Assembly: GCF_019924045.1 (NCBI RefSeq)
Contig: NZ_JAHXBN010000022.1
Coordinates: forward strand, 1 to 64,000
Source of the DNA: Dyadobacter fermentans
GTDB taxonomy: Bacteria > Bacteroidota > Bacteroidia > Cytophagales > Spirosomataceae
Length of the DNA stretch: 64,000 nucleotides
Direction of reading: 5' to 3'
In this document: positions 54,201-62,176 of the stretch, piece after piece
Numbering within the stretch: the first letter of the stretch is position 1
Layout: each line of letters begins with the position of its first letter
Position numbers and translations under genes: made by a program
The notes under the pieces: model-generated
Databases searched by the model: none
Told to the model about the DNA's origin: nothing
What the model saw: the letters and a program-made list of their open reading frames with translations, nothing else

Positions 54201-55342
54201 TATCGAAACAGGGATCGGTTGCCGTGTATCTAGGGGCTTCGGGAGGCTTTACACAAGCTAACCAACGCTTTTATCCGGGTAACTGGGCGAATGCAGCGTT
54301 CGGAATCTCCGTATCCAGCGCCGGCGATGTAAATGGCGACGGTTATAGCGATATTATTGTTGGGGAAAACAAATTATCCCACCAGGTGGCTCAAAGGGGA
54401 GGTTTTACGTTGATCCCGGGGGGACGAACCGGTGACCCGGTTCCTGCGAATTGGGAACTGATGGGCGATGCCACGCTGGACCAGATGGGCGCGTCGGTAA
54501 CGGGCGGTGGCGATGTAAATGGTGATGGATTTTCGGATATCGTCGTCGGTATTCCCGGGCGGGACGGTGTGAACGGCGATGCAGGTGGCGTGCAAATTTT
54601 CGATGGAGGGGCAGATTATCAGGACCCGATCTGGGGCAATATCCTACAAGCCCAACAGAACAGCGTGAGACTTTATAATGCCGACATGGCGACACCCTAC
54701 GTGCCGAAAGTTTCTCAACCTACTTTCGGGGTCGGTCTCGAAAGCCGGTCTTTTTTGGGGCGGAATAAGGGAAAGCTGGTATGGGAAACCAAAAGCAATG
54801 GGCAGCCTTTTTCAAGCCAGCCGAATACACCTATCAGCAATAGCGTGCAGTCGACAGGCTCCCAGCCGGCGTTTACCGATCTTACTGCGGCAGGGATAGA
54901 GCTGAAAGCCCTGATAACCAAGCTAAGCCCTGAAACGAAGGTGCGGGTACGCGTCCGATATGAGCCTGCGCTTGCATTGACCGGCCAGATGTACGGTCCA
55001 TGGCGCTATGTGCAAATGTATATAGAAGGAAAAAGTATATCTCCGGCCCCCGTAGAGGAAACTGCTGCCAGACTGGCCGTACCGGCGGAACGGGAAGTTA
55101 ATGGGGAAGAGAGCGTGTCCGTATTTCCCAATCCCGCGAGCGAAAAACTCTTCATCCGTTCGAATGCAGGAAACGTCATCAAAGGGGTGAAAATGATCTC
55201 ACCAAACGGAACGGTGGTTTACCAGGGAAGCAATGCTCAAACCGAAATAGACTTGAAAGGCCTGACTCCCGGCATGTATATTTTGATATCCAAACACGCC
55301 GACGGCTCGCAGGCGTCCCATAAAGTAATGGTCAAAAAGTGA
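51281..55342 (+). CDS. Giant FG-GAP beta-propeller protein with T9SS signal
   Basis: 1353 residues from ATG 51281, which gives the signal sequence YKLLIASLFAFCLLL; an earlier ATG at 51227 is less likely. Residues about 270-1080 hold 14 FG-GAP repeats, each with a calcium-loop motif such as AGDVNGDGYSDVIIGAP. Fourteen units fit two 7-bladed integrin-type propellers. The C-terminus is a T9SS sorting domain (VFPNPASEKLFIRS to KVMVKK). Likely a cell-surface adhesin or binding protein. It follows the lanthipeptide region but has its own upstream DNA; no functional link is shown. Confidence 0.9.
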   Translation: MKNHYKLLIASLFAFCLLLHKKIYQTLPFQNSAAPVTQVQTAGKADALLPDSALSGIREVIANREYHVTYDEKAGVFQSPNRRQNLRATYAPGALTLKKRVDSTHSDFTLKLLNQGVFGDGKLLYAVEQNGDASSYENKVVIDHGAFSEEFINNENGVRQNFIIERAPEGVKSLAIKLAVSGVAVLDNGANELRFITKVIKGGVAEELVYNGLKCWDANGKILDATLAYQNNQIEITTDVEHAAFPVTIDPIVGGGPANANKRLEIHQTYAWLGYSVSSAGDVNGDGYSDVIIGAPKYDNGQTDEGAAFVFPGTAAGLSLAATVLQSNQVNAQAGMSVSSAGDVNKDGYSDVLVGAPYYDAGQTDEGAVFLYLGSAAGLNINPVQTLKTNQASANLGISVAMAGDVNGDGYSDILAGAHQYDNGQNNEGAAFLYYGNASGVGVSPVTLEANQANAMMGYAVSSAGDVNADGFSDVVVGARLYTNGELYEGAVFVYKGSASGIITANPFKVEANQIDARLGHSVATVGDVNGDGFSDVLFGAYQYKQSQTNEGAAFLYFGSAFGETIGDKRTLIGYQKEGQFGWAVAGAGDVNGDGYSDFVIGARYYEITKPNEGAAFLFYGNPTKNFPNRSAVFSGEQGDAWLGTAVASAGDVNGDGYSDLVIGAYTYDNGQTDEGTALIYHGGGLTGNTSAKSVVADSVAARRFGSVVANAGDINADGFDDVVISAPGTDPLTSGRTCILYGSIGGIRPPWYNAPQKSTTILFGRSVAGAGDVNGDGYADVIIGNPSYGNVPNGGEVRIYFGAATGIDTVGFQVLFEPLGGTKYGTSVGGAGDLNGDNYADIVVGAPKYKIVNDTRGAAYVYYGSPTGAGTVPKVLPGKNSNASMGASVAGLGDTNGDGYGDLIVGAPTTNTGAVEGGAAWIYYGSSTGVENTSTFFKNDNGYAHFGASVAAAGDVNGDGFNDAVIGIPEHGLSKQGSVAVYLGASGGFTQANQRFYPGNWANAAFGISVSSAGDVNGDGYSDIIVGENKLSHQVAQRGGFTLIPGGRTGDPVPANWELMGDATLDQMGASVTGGGDVNGDGFSDIVVGIPGRDGVNGDAGGVQIFDGGADYQDPIWGNILQAQQNSVRLYNADMATPYVPKVSQPTFGVGLESRSFLGRNKGKLVWETKSNGQPFSSQPNTPISNSVQSTGSQPAFTDLTAAGIELKALITKLSPETKVRVRVRYEPALALTGQMYGPWRYVQMYIEGKSISPAPVEETAARLAVPAEREVNGEESVSVFPNPASEKLFIRSNAGNVIKGVKMISPNGTVVYQGSNAQTEIDLKGLTPGMYILISKHADGSQASHKVMVKK

Positions 55343-55368
55343 TAGTGCAGTTTTCGGTCAGTAAATTT

Positions 55369-55403
55369 GTGAACGCGCGGGAAGCGATCTCCGGCGCGTT
55401 CAC
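55369..55403 (+). terminator. Stem-loop after the FG-GAP gene
   Basis: GTGAACGCGC (55369-55378) pairs with GCGCGTTCAC (55394-55403). It lies 27 bases after the stop and lacks a T run, so it may be a weak terminator or RNA-stabilising hairpin. Confidence 0.5.
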
Positions 55404-55430
55404 ATAACCGGATCTTACTATCCATAGCTC

Positions 55431-56252
55431 ATGGCGCAACATACCGATTTTCCATTGCATGAACTGCCGCCTTCGCGCTTTATGGCATCGGATAGCGGTC
55501 TCGCCCTGGGTGATCACGCGCTGAGTCACCGCATCAGTTTTTTTGCTATCGTCTGGTTTTCGGAGACCGGCGGTACACACCATATCGACTTCGAGTCATT
55601 CCCGGTGAAGGCCAACGAGGTGTTTCTGTTGGCACCGAATCAGGTTCATTCTATTCCTGCGGCCAAGCTCCCGCGCGCCCGTACGATCGTGTTCGCGCAC
55701 GATATTTTCGATCGCATCGACGAGCCGCATTTACGCCAGCTATTCCTGCCTTTTGAAAACGAGGCATTCACCATTCCGCTTGAAATGCAGGCGCCTTTGA
55801 AGCACCTTTTTGACCTTATACTTCTTGAATGCACCGGTGCTGCGGATATTACATTGCTCCTCAAATACACGACAGCCTATCTTACCCATCTCTACCGTTT
55901 CGGAAAGCGCAACCACAGGGTGGCCGGAGCCGAAGATCACCGGTTGGTAAAGTTGTTCCAATTGATGCAATTGCATTACCGGCAGGAAAAGTCGGCCGCA
56001 TTCTACGCCCGGGAAATCGGGCTTACGCCCAAAAGAGTGAATGAGCTGCTCCGCGAAAAAATGAAAACAACGGTGAGCAAGCTGCTTTACCGCCTCATGC
56101 TCATTGAAGCAAAACGGGAGCTGTATCACCGGCAGCATTCGGTGAAGGAAATTGCCTATGGGCTGGGATTTAGCGATCAGTCCTATTTTGCCCGTTTCTT
56201 CAAAAAACAGACCGGCCTCACGCCGGAAGAGTTCCGCGCCGGTGCCCGGTGA
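55431..56252 (+). CDS. AraC-family transcriptional regulator
   Basis: 273 residues. The N-terminal cupin-like sensing domain contains FFAIVWFSETGGTHHIDFES and FLLAPNQVHSI. The C-terminal double HTH contains FYAREIGLTPKRVNELLREK and VKEIAYGLGFSDQSYFARFF then KKQTGLTPEEFR, the AraC signature. Target unknown. It is followed by 305 bases with a terminator before the GNAT gene, so probably a single-gene unit. Confidence 0.9.
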   Translation: MAQHTDFPLHELPPSRFMASDSGLALGDHALSHRISFFAIVWFSETGGTHHIDFESFPVKANEVFLLAPNQVHSIPAAKLPRARTIVFAHDIFDRIDEPHLRQLFLPFENEAFTIPLEMQAPLKHLFDLILLECTGAADITLLLKYTTAYLTHLYRFGKRNHRVAGAEDHRLVKLFQLMQLHYRQEKSAAFYAREIGLTPKRVNELLREKMKTTVSKLLYRLMLIEAKRELYHRQHSVKEIAYGLGFSDQSYFARFFKKQTGLTPEEFRAGAR

Positions 56253-56557
56253 GGTAAGCAGAGCGGATGTTCAGATTGTCCTAACCTTCGGACAGATCGT
56301 GCGGGCCGATCGGATCCGCTTTTCCGATATTTGCAATATCAATTTTGCGTAAGCAAAATACGGGCCGACAACCCGTTATCGACTAGCATGAAGTGGCTTT
56401 GCGGCCTTCTGTTTCGAATAGTGTTTTCGTGTGTTTTGGCAAAAGTGGCTGCTTGTTCATAGCAGCCACTTTTTTGTTTTTATACCAAAAATGCAACAAA
56501 GCACGCGAGGCCGTTGTTCTCGGATGAAATAGCCGGCCGATATACGTCAGCCTGAAT
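56253..56557. other. Intergenic region with several palindromes
   Basis: No gene seen. It contains GATATT-TGC-AATATC (56326-56340) and ATTTTGC-GTAA-GCAAAAT (56342-56359), both possible operators, and the terminator hairpin at 56441-56473. Confidence 0.55.
56441..56478. terminator. Bidirectional terminator hairpin
   Basis: Perfect 13-bp arms AAAAGTGGCTGCT (56441-56453) and AGCAGCCACTTTT (56461-56473) followed by more T. Confidence 0.85.
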
Positions 56558-57250
56558 ATGACTACTATTGAAATGAAAAAAATCCTCGACAACCCGGCCT
56601 GGCACGCATTGCGTACGCACAACCGTGCGCTTGGAAACGTGCAGGAAGGTTCGGCATATTTTCGGCCGGAAGTTTCACCCTTCGTGGCGGTGGAAGGTCC
56701 GGCGTTGGAAGGACTGGCTGCATTGCATAATGCCATTCCCTTCGACAACAATGTGATATTCGTCAGCAACGAAAATGTGGAGATACCCCGTCCGTGGCAA
56801 CTTTTGGCGGCGGTGCCCGGTTACCAGATGCTTTACCACGGCCCGGCGTATCCGGGATCAGACGGTCCGGTGACTATGCCTCTCGCCCTGGCGCATGTGC
56901 CTGAGATGATGGCGCTCACGAACCTCACCGCTCCCGGTCCGTTCTCCGAGGAAACTATCCGTTTCGGGCATTATGAAGGGATTTTCGACGATGGCAAGCT
57001 GGTGGCGATGGCCGGCCAACGGATGCACCCGGAAGGTTACGCCGAGATCAGCGCCGTTTGCACCCATCCCGATCACCTCGGCAAGGGCTATGCAAGGCAT
57101 TTGCTGCTCCGACAAGTGAACCGCATTCAGCGGAACAGCGAACAGCCTTTCTTGCACGTGAAGGCGGATAATGCGCGTGCGATAGGAGTTTACGAATCGC
57201 TCGGTTTTGAGATCCGCACCGAAATATACTTTTACGTATTGAAGCAATGA
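56558..57250 (+). CDS. GNAT-family N-acetyltransferase
   Basis: 230 residues, cytoplasmic. The C-terminal GNAT fold is seen in ISAVCTHPDHLGKGYARHLL (acetyl-CoA pyrophosphate loop, about 165) and KADNARAIGVYESLGFEIRT (about 204-223). The N-terminal half (about 10-130) is a second, less conserved domain, as in GNAT proteins of the GCN5-related FR47 type. Substrate unknown. The 90-base gap to the downstream SDR gene allows co-transcription. Confidence 0.88.
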   Translation: MTTIEMKKILDNPAWHALRTHNRALGNVQEGSAYFRPEVSPFVAVEGPALEGLAALHNAIPFDNNVIFVSNENVEIPRPWQLLAAVPGYQMLYHGPAYPGSDGPVTMPLALAHVPEMMALTNLTAPGPFSEETIRFGHYEGIFDDGKLVAMAGQRMHPEGYAEISAVCTHPDHLGKGYARHLLLRQVNRIQRNSEQPFLHVKADNARAIGVYESLGFEIRTEIYFYVLKQ

Positions 57251-57339
57251 GCTTTTTAACAAAGCAACTCTGAGCTTTTCAGCAAAGCAGGGCCCTGCGG
57301 CGTCGGGTACTTTTGCATTGTACTTAAAACACCAAGACA

Positions 57340-58227
57340 ATGACAAAAGTATGGTTTATTACAGGCAGCTCCCGTGGATTGGGACGCAACCTTGCAGAAG
57401 CAGTTTTGAAAAGCGGAGATAAATTGGTCGCCACAGCACGGAATACCGCGCAGCTCGATGACCTGGTTGCGCAATATGGCGACCAGATTTACCCAGTATC
57501 ACTGGATGTGACGGATTACGAGCAGGTCTACCGGGTGGTAACCGACGCCGTTTCGCATTTCGGACGCATTGATGTGCTGGTGAACAATGCCGGTTTCGGA
57601 ATCATAGGTGCCGCTGAGGCTTATACCGACGAGCAGGTTCGCAGCCAGCTGGAAACCAACCTCTATGCGCCGATCGAGATTACTCGTGCCGTGTTGCCTT
57701 ATATGCGTCAGCAAAGAAGCGGCCGTATTTTACAGATCAGTTCGGTAGGAGGCCGTGTCGGCAATGCGGGGCTTACCATGTATCAGGCCGCGAAGTTTGG
57801 GCTGGGTGGATTTACAGAGGCATTGGCGAAGGAGGTAGCACCACTGGGTATTCATGTTACCAGCGTAGAGCCGGGCGGTTTCCGTACAGACTGGGCAGGC
57901 GCTTCCATGACCTACGCCCGTGAGATTGAGGGTTATGAGATGGTCAACCAGCGTACCGATTATTTTAAATCCGGTAAATTCGTGCCGGTGGGAGATCCCG
58001 AAAGGGCTGCCGATGTGATGGTAGCTTTGGCTGTGCATCCCGCTCCGCCCGTTCACCTTGTATTGGGCAGTGAGGCGATCGGCATACTGAAAAGCGCCGA
58101 CCTTGCCCGCAAAGCCGAGATGGAAGCGTGGGAAGAGGTGAGCATTTCAACCGACCACCACGAATCGGAGGATTTTCTGGAAACCTCCATGGGTAAATGG
58201 TACACCGGCATCAAAAAGAACAGCTAA
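57340..58227 (+). CDS. Short-chain dehydrogenase/reductase
   Basis: 295 residues, classical SDR. The N-terminal NAD(P) motif is VWFITGSSRGLGRNLAEAVL, followed by VNNAGFGIIGAA (NNAG). The catalytic Ser is in LQISSVGG and the Tyr-x3-Lys in MYQAAKFGLGG. EPGGFRTDW is typical of this subgroup. An arginine after the second glycine-rich strand (ATARN) favours NADP. The next gene, an AraC regulator, starts 9 bases after the stop, so regulator and enzyme are co-transcribed. Confidence 0.93.
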   Translation: MTKVWFITGSSRGLGRNLAEAVLKSGDKLVATARNTAQLDDLVAQYGDQIYPVSLDVTDYEQVYRVVTDAVSHFGRIDVLVNNAGFGIIGAAEAYTDEQVRSQLETNLYAPIEITRAVLPYMRQQRSGRILQISSVGGRVGNAGLTMYQAAKFGLGGFTEALAKEVAPLGIHVTSVEPGGFRTDWAGASMTYAREIEGYEMVNQRTDYFKSGKFVPVGDPERAADVMVALAVHPAPPVHLVLGSEAIGILKSADLARKAEMEAWEEVSISTDHHESEDFLETSMGKWYTGIKKNS

Positions 58228-58236
58228 GAGCTAACT

Positions 58237-59061
58237 TTGTTTATGGCCGATCTTAAATCCAACAAACAGAAATCTCCCATCGCGTATTCCTGCTATTTCA
58301 CGCGGAACCGCGAGGGGGAGCAGTTTGCACCCGAGCATGTGTTCAGCTACCAGATTTCCGGCACGCTTACGATCAATAACGGGGAACAGGAATTTGTTTT
58401 CAAACCCGGAGATTACCGGTTCACCAGGCGCAATCAACTGCTGAAATTCATCAAGCAACCACCCGCAGACGGTGTTTTTAAATCCGTTTCCGTTTACCTC
58501 GACCAGGAAACGCTGAGGAGTTTTGCCATGGAGCACGGATATCAGGCCGATCATGCCCGAAGCCAAGATGCGGGCTCGGTGATTGCATTGAAAGGAGGCG
58601 GTCTGGTGAAGGGGTTTATGGAGTCACTGATGCCTTACTGTGAGGACGACCAGCTGATTGATGCGGATTTACAGGCTTTGAAACTGCGGGAGGCTATTAT
58701 GATCCTTTTGCGCTCGTCGCCCACAATGAAAGATATCTTGTTCGATTTCAGCGAGCCGGGCAAGATCGATCTGGAAGCATTCATGAATAAAAACTTTCAT
58801 TTTAATGTGCAAATGAATCGGTTTGCTTACCTGACGGGCCGGAGCCTGGCGACATTCAAGCGCGATTTTGAACATATATTTCACACTTCGCCCAGCCGTT
58901 GGCTACAACAGCGGAGATTGCAGGAAGCACATTACCTGATCAAGGAAAAGGGGCGTGCCGCCTCCGAAGTGTACCTCGAAATCGGTTTCGAAGACCTTTC
59001 GCATTTTTCATTTGCATTTAAAAAGATGTTTGGCGTGCCACCGTCGAGGCTGGCAGGCTGA
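58237..59061 (+). CDS. AraC-family transcriptional regulator
   Basis: 274 residues. The N-terminal cupin (HVFSYQISGTLTINNGEQEF) is followed by a helical linker and the AraC HTH domain (NRFAYLTGRSLATFKRDFEH, then SEVYLEIGFEDLSHFSFAFK and MFGVPPSR). It starts 9 bases after the SDR gene and probably regulates it or neighbouring genes in response to a small molecule. Confidence 0.9.
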   Translation: MFMADLKSNKQKSPIAYSCYFTRNREGEQFAPEHVFSYQISGTLTINNGEQEFVFKPGDYRFTRRNQLLKFIKQPPADGVFKSVSVYLDQETLRSFAMEHGYQADHARSQDAGSVIALKGGGLVKGFMESLMPYCEDDQLIDADLQALKLREAIMILLRSSPTMKDILFDFSEPGKIDLEAFMNKNFHFNVQMNRFAYLTGRSLATFKRDFEHIFHTSPSRWLQQRRLQEAHYLIKEKGRAASEVYLEIGFEDLSHFSFAFKKMFGVPPSRLAG

Positions 59062-59080
59062 AAAGTGTAGATATAACCGG

Positions 59081-59123
59081 TATGCAAATTTCCTGATGCT
59101 TCATGGATCAGGAAGTTTGCATA
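59081..59123. repeat. Long inverted repeat between convergent genes
   Basis: TATGCAAATTTCCTGA (59081-59096) pairs with TCAGGAAGTTTGCATA (59108-59123) with one G-U pair; loop of 11. It lies between the AraC and pirin genes. No T run, so either an RNA-stabilising hairpin or a two-way terminator. Confidence 0.65.
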
Positions 59124-59142
59124 ACGGAATGTTGTGTGACTA

Positions 59143-60060
59143 TCAGGAAAGCGGCTCTGGTCGGGGAGGGGCACCGGCTGGGCGGGAGTAATCCTCTGGT
59201 AAGGGGATAAATTCATGATCGTCGGCCGGCGGGAGCTGAATGCGCCCTTGTTTCCAATCTTCCTTGGCCTGCTCAATGCGCTCTTTTCTAGACGAAACGA
59301 AGTTCCACCATATAAAACGTTCGCCAAGCGGCTCACCGCCCAGCAGCATCAGCGTTGTATTCTCCCGGGCTTTGATGGCCGGCTCCGCATTCTTATTAAA
59401 AACCAGCATTTTTCCGGGCTGATAAAAGTGGCCACCGGTTTCTACCGAGCCTTTTACCACATAAATAGCCCTTTCGGAATATCCGTCCGGAATCCGGAAA
59501 GAGGCGCCCGCCTCCAAAACGACATGCAGGTAAAACAGCGGCGAAAGCGTTTCTACTTCGTTAGACAAGCCAAATGCATCGCCTGCGATGAGCCGCATCC
59601 ATACGCCGTTATCGGTGAATACGGGTAGTTCGCTCTTCGTATAGTTCCTGAAAGTGGGAGTCGATTCTTCATCCTTTTCGGGTAGCGCGACCCATGTCTG
59701 GATCATTTCCAGCCCACCGGCCAGGGCCGCAGGATCTTCGAAACGCTCCGAATGGGCAATACCGCTCCCCGCTGTCATCCAGTTCACCTCGCCGGGCTTG
59801 ATGATCTGTTGCACCCCGGTACTGTCGCGGTGTGTAACTTGCCCGTCGAACAGGTAGCTCACCGTCGAAAGCCCGATATGCGGGTGCGGGAGCACATCCA
59901 TAGACGACGGATTGGCGGGAACCGACCCTAACGGCCCTGCATGGTCCATGAATATGAACGGCCCGACCATTCTTCTGAGGCGAAAAGGAAGTATCCGCTT
60001 CACCACCACCGACTCACTGATTGCCGCCTTCCGGGCTTCGATTACGATATCCAGCATCAA
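59143..60060 (-). CDS. Pirin-family protein (metal-binding cupin)
   Basis: 305 residues. The N-terminal pirin domain carries the metal ligands in VLPHPHIGLSTVSYLFDG (two His) and MTAGSGIAHSE (His and Glu, about 99-105). The C-terminal cupin contains GEPLGERFIWWNFVSSRKER. Bacterial pirins are Fe-dependent proteins, some with quercetin dioxygenase activity; the substrate here is unknown. The C-terminal tail is Pro-rich. Convergent with the AraC gene. Confidence 0.93.
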   Translation of the reverse strand: MMLDIVIEARKAAISESVVVKRILPFRLRRMVGPFIFMDHAGPLGSVPANPSSMDVLPHPHIGLSTVSYLFDGQVTHRDSTGVQQIIKPGEVNWMTAGSGIAHSERFEDPAALAGGLEMIQTWVALPEKDEESTPTFRNYTKSELPVFTDNGVWMRLIAGDAFGLSNEVETLSPLFYLHVVLEAGASFRIPDGYSERAIYVVKGSVETGGHFYQPGKMLVFNKNAEPAIKARENTTLMLLGGEPLGERFIWWNFVSSRKERIEQAKEDWKQGRIQLPPADDHEFIPLPEDYSRPAGAPPRPEPLS

Positions 60061-60212
60061 GTAATTTTTGGTTAAAGATAAGGGAATGCAGGATAAGTGA
60101 GAAGTACCTTTTGTTAGTTAAGGTTACTTAAAGCGGTTGTGTTTTACTTTTTTTGATTACTTTTTGAGCATGATCTCCTGGCAATCCCGACTCACCTTAA
60201 TCAAATATAAAC

Positions 60213-62108
60213 ATGCGAATATCTTCCGCTTGCATTGTTTTGGCGACCTTTTTGTCGTTTCAGGCATTTGCACAAAAGACACAAGTCGTAAACAGCAGCA
60301 TCAGGCAAGTCACGATGTACCGAAATGGCGCGGAAGTAACGAGGGACATCTCTGTGACCTTGGATGAAGGCATGCATGAACTGGTATTCAAAGGGATGTC
60401 GGGGTCGCTGGATAAGGAGAGTATCCGGCTTTCAGGTCTAGCCGATCTAACCGTTTTGTCGGTTTTACCCAAAATGAATTACAACCAGGAAGGGGAGAAG
60501 TTAAAGACAATGAAGCAGTTGGAGGCCAGGAGCGAGGCTTTTAAAGAAAAACTCGCCTTTGAGCATGGCATGGAGCAGATTTATAAGCAGGAAGAGGAAA
60601 TGCTGATTAAAAACCAGCAATTGGGCGGGGACAAGGTTGCTATGAAGACCCTGGAATTAAAGGAAGCTGTCGAATTTCAACGAAAAAGGTTGATTGAAGT
60701 TTTGCAAAAGAAACTTGAAACTACCAACAATATCAAAAAGTGGGACGATAGCCTCAAAGCCATAGGCAAGGAACTCTCACCCCTCATTACAGATTCTCAA
60801 AAGGGTACCATGGAAATCGTGGTAACGGTTTCGGCAAAGAAAACTGCGCAGGTCAAATTGGAATTGAGCTACTATTTGGCAGATGCGGGCTGGTACCCGA
60901 GCTATGATGCGAAACTAACGGATTTATCGACGTCGCTGTCATTGCAATTCAAAGCGGGGATGTACCAATACTCCGGCGAAGATTGGAAGAAAGTGAAACT
61001 GATCCTTTCATCAGCCAATCCGAAAGACAAAATGCTTGTACCGGAGTTGAAGACCTGGTACTGGGGCTCGCCAAATGATTATAGCCAGTATCAGGCGGTC
61101 TCGACAGACGATCTTTCGGGCAATAATAGTATCACGGAAGTCAGCGGATTTGTAAAAGACGAGCAGAATGGGTCGATACCAGGGGCTGCTGTGATTATCA
61201 CGGGGACGAATGTCGGAACGACTACGGATGTCAATGGCTTTTATCAATTGTCAATTCCGGTCAATCTACCGGCAAAACAGCGTCAGTTGACTTTTGCTTT
61301 TGTTGGCTATGTCTCTCAATCACATGTCATAACAGAACGGCGTATTGATATTAATCTGCAACCGGATGTTAAAGCTTTGCAGGAAGTTGCGGTAGTAGGC
61401 TACGGCGGGAAGGGCAAAAAGATAGCTTCGCGCGTTGCCGGTATGAGTATGGCACAGGGGGCGTCTATTGGTCTTAATACCAATGAAAAAGAAGCACTAA
61501 CCAGCGTGACCTACGAAATCCCCGTTGCTTACACCTTGTTGTCCGACGGTAAAACTTACACCGCGGATCTGAAAACAGAACAAATTTCCGATAGTTATTA
61601 CGAATACCTTGCCGTTCCAAAAGTGAGGCAAGAGATGTTTTTGAATGCTTACCTGCCGTCATGGGCGAATCTGAGTTTGCTTCCCGGCGACGTTAATCTG
61701 TATCTCGAAAACAGCTATGTAGGCAAAACCCGTCTCGATCCGGCCAATGCACAGGATACGCTCAGCCTTTCTTTTGGAGTGGACAAATCGGTATCCGTGC
61801 GCCGCGAACAGGTAAAGAGTTATACCAAAAGGCAATTCCTGGGAAGTAATGTGACTGAAAATCGCTCTTACCGTATTGCGTTGCGCAACACGAAGAAGGT
61901 TCCTGTCAGGATCGTGGTGAAGGATCAATACCCGTTAGCACGGAGTAAAGATGTCGAGGTTTTCGACAAGTCCGCCCAGGATGCAAAGGTGGATGAGAAT
62001 ACCGGTGAACTTACCTGGAACTTGTCACTACCTGCGGGAGAAAGCAAAGAGTTGAATTTGCGGTATTCTGTTAAATATCCTAAAAGCGGATATGTGACCG
62101 GAGAATGA
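60213..62108 (+). CDS. MuiA-family (DUF4139) exported protein with a SusC-like insert
   Basis: 631 residues with a signal peptide (CIVLATFLSFQAFAQ). The N-terminal DUF4140-like part contains VTMYRNGAEVTRDISVTLDE. A coiled-coil segment (about 95-180) follows, then the DUF4139 region (YYLADAGWYPSYDAKLTDLS, DWKKVKLILSSANP). Inserted at about 308-395 is a CarboxypepD_reg-like domain (GFVKDEQNGSIPGAAVIITG) ending in LQEVAVVGYGGKGKK, the segment that precedes the plug in SusC receptors. DUF4139 resumes after it (VTYEIPVAYTLLSDGKTY). Function unknown; the family is named after a mucoidy inhibitor. Confidence 0.88.
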   Translation: MRISSACIVLATFLSFQAFAQKTQVVNSSIRQVTMYRNGAEVTRDISVTLDEGMHELVFKGMSGSLDKESIRLSGLADLTVLSVLPKMNYNQEGEKLKTMKQLEARSEAFKEKLAFEHGMEQIYKQEEEMLIKNQQLGGDKVAMKTLELKEAVEFQRKRLIEVLQKKLETTNNIKKWDDSLKAIGKELSPLITDSQKGTMEIVVTVSAKKTAQVKLELSYYLADAGWYPSYDAKLTDLSTSLSLQFKAGMYQYSGEDWKKVKLILSSANPKDKMLVPELKTWYWGSPNDYSQYQAVSTDDLSGNNSITEVSGFVKDEQNGSIPGAAVIITGTNVGTTTDVNGFYQLSIPVNLPAKQRQLTFAFVGYVSQSHVITERRIDINLQPDVKALQEVAVVGYGGKGKKIASRVAGMSMAQGASIGLNTNEKEALTSVTYEIPVAYTLLSDGKTYTADLKTEQISDSYYEYLAVPKVRQEMFLNAYLPSWANLSLLPGDVNLYLENSYVGKTRLDPANAQDTLSLSFGVDKSVSVRREQVKSYTKRQFLGSNVTENRSYRIALRNTKKVPVRIVVKDQYPLARSKDVEVFDKSAQDAKVDENTGELTWNLSLPAGESKELNLRYSVKYPKSGYVTGE

Positions 62109-62144
62109 GGTCCTACTTTTAAATAGTCGCTTACATTCTCCGGT
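62097..62144. repeat. Inverted repeat at the MuiA stop codon
   Basis: ACCGGAGAATG (62097-62107) and CATTCTCCGGT (62134-62144), perfect 11-bp arms with a 26-base loop, overlapping the MuiA stop codon. Possible terminator for the convergent MuiA/ABC-F pair, though no T run follows. Confidence 0.5.
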
Positions 62145-62176
62145 ATTTCAACGGCACTGTTATTAGCCCGAATTAT

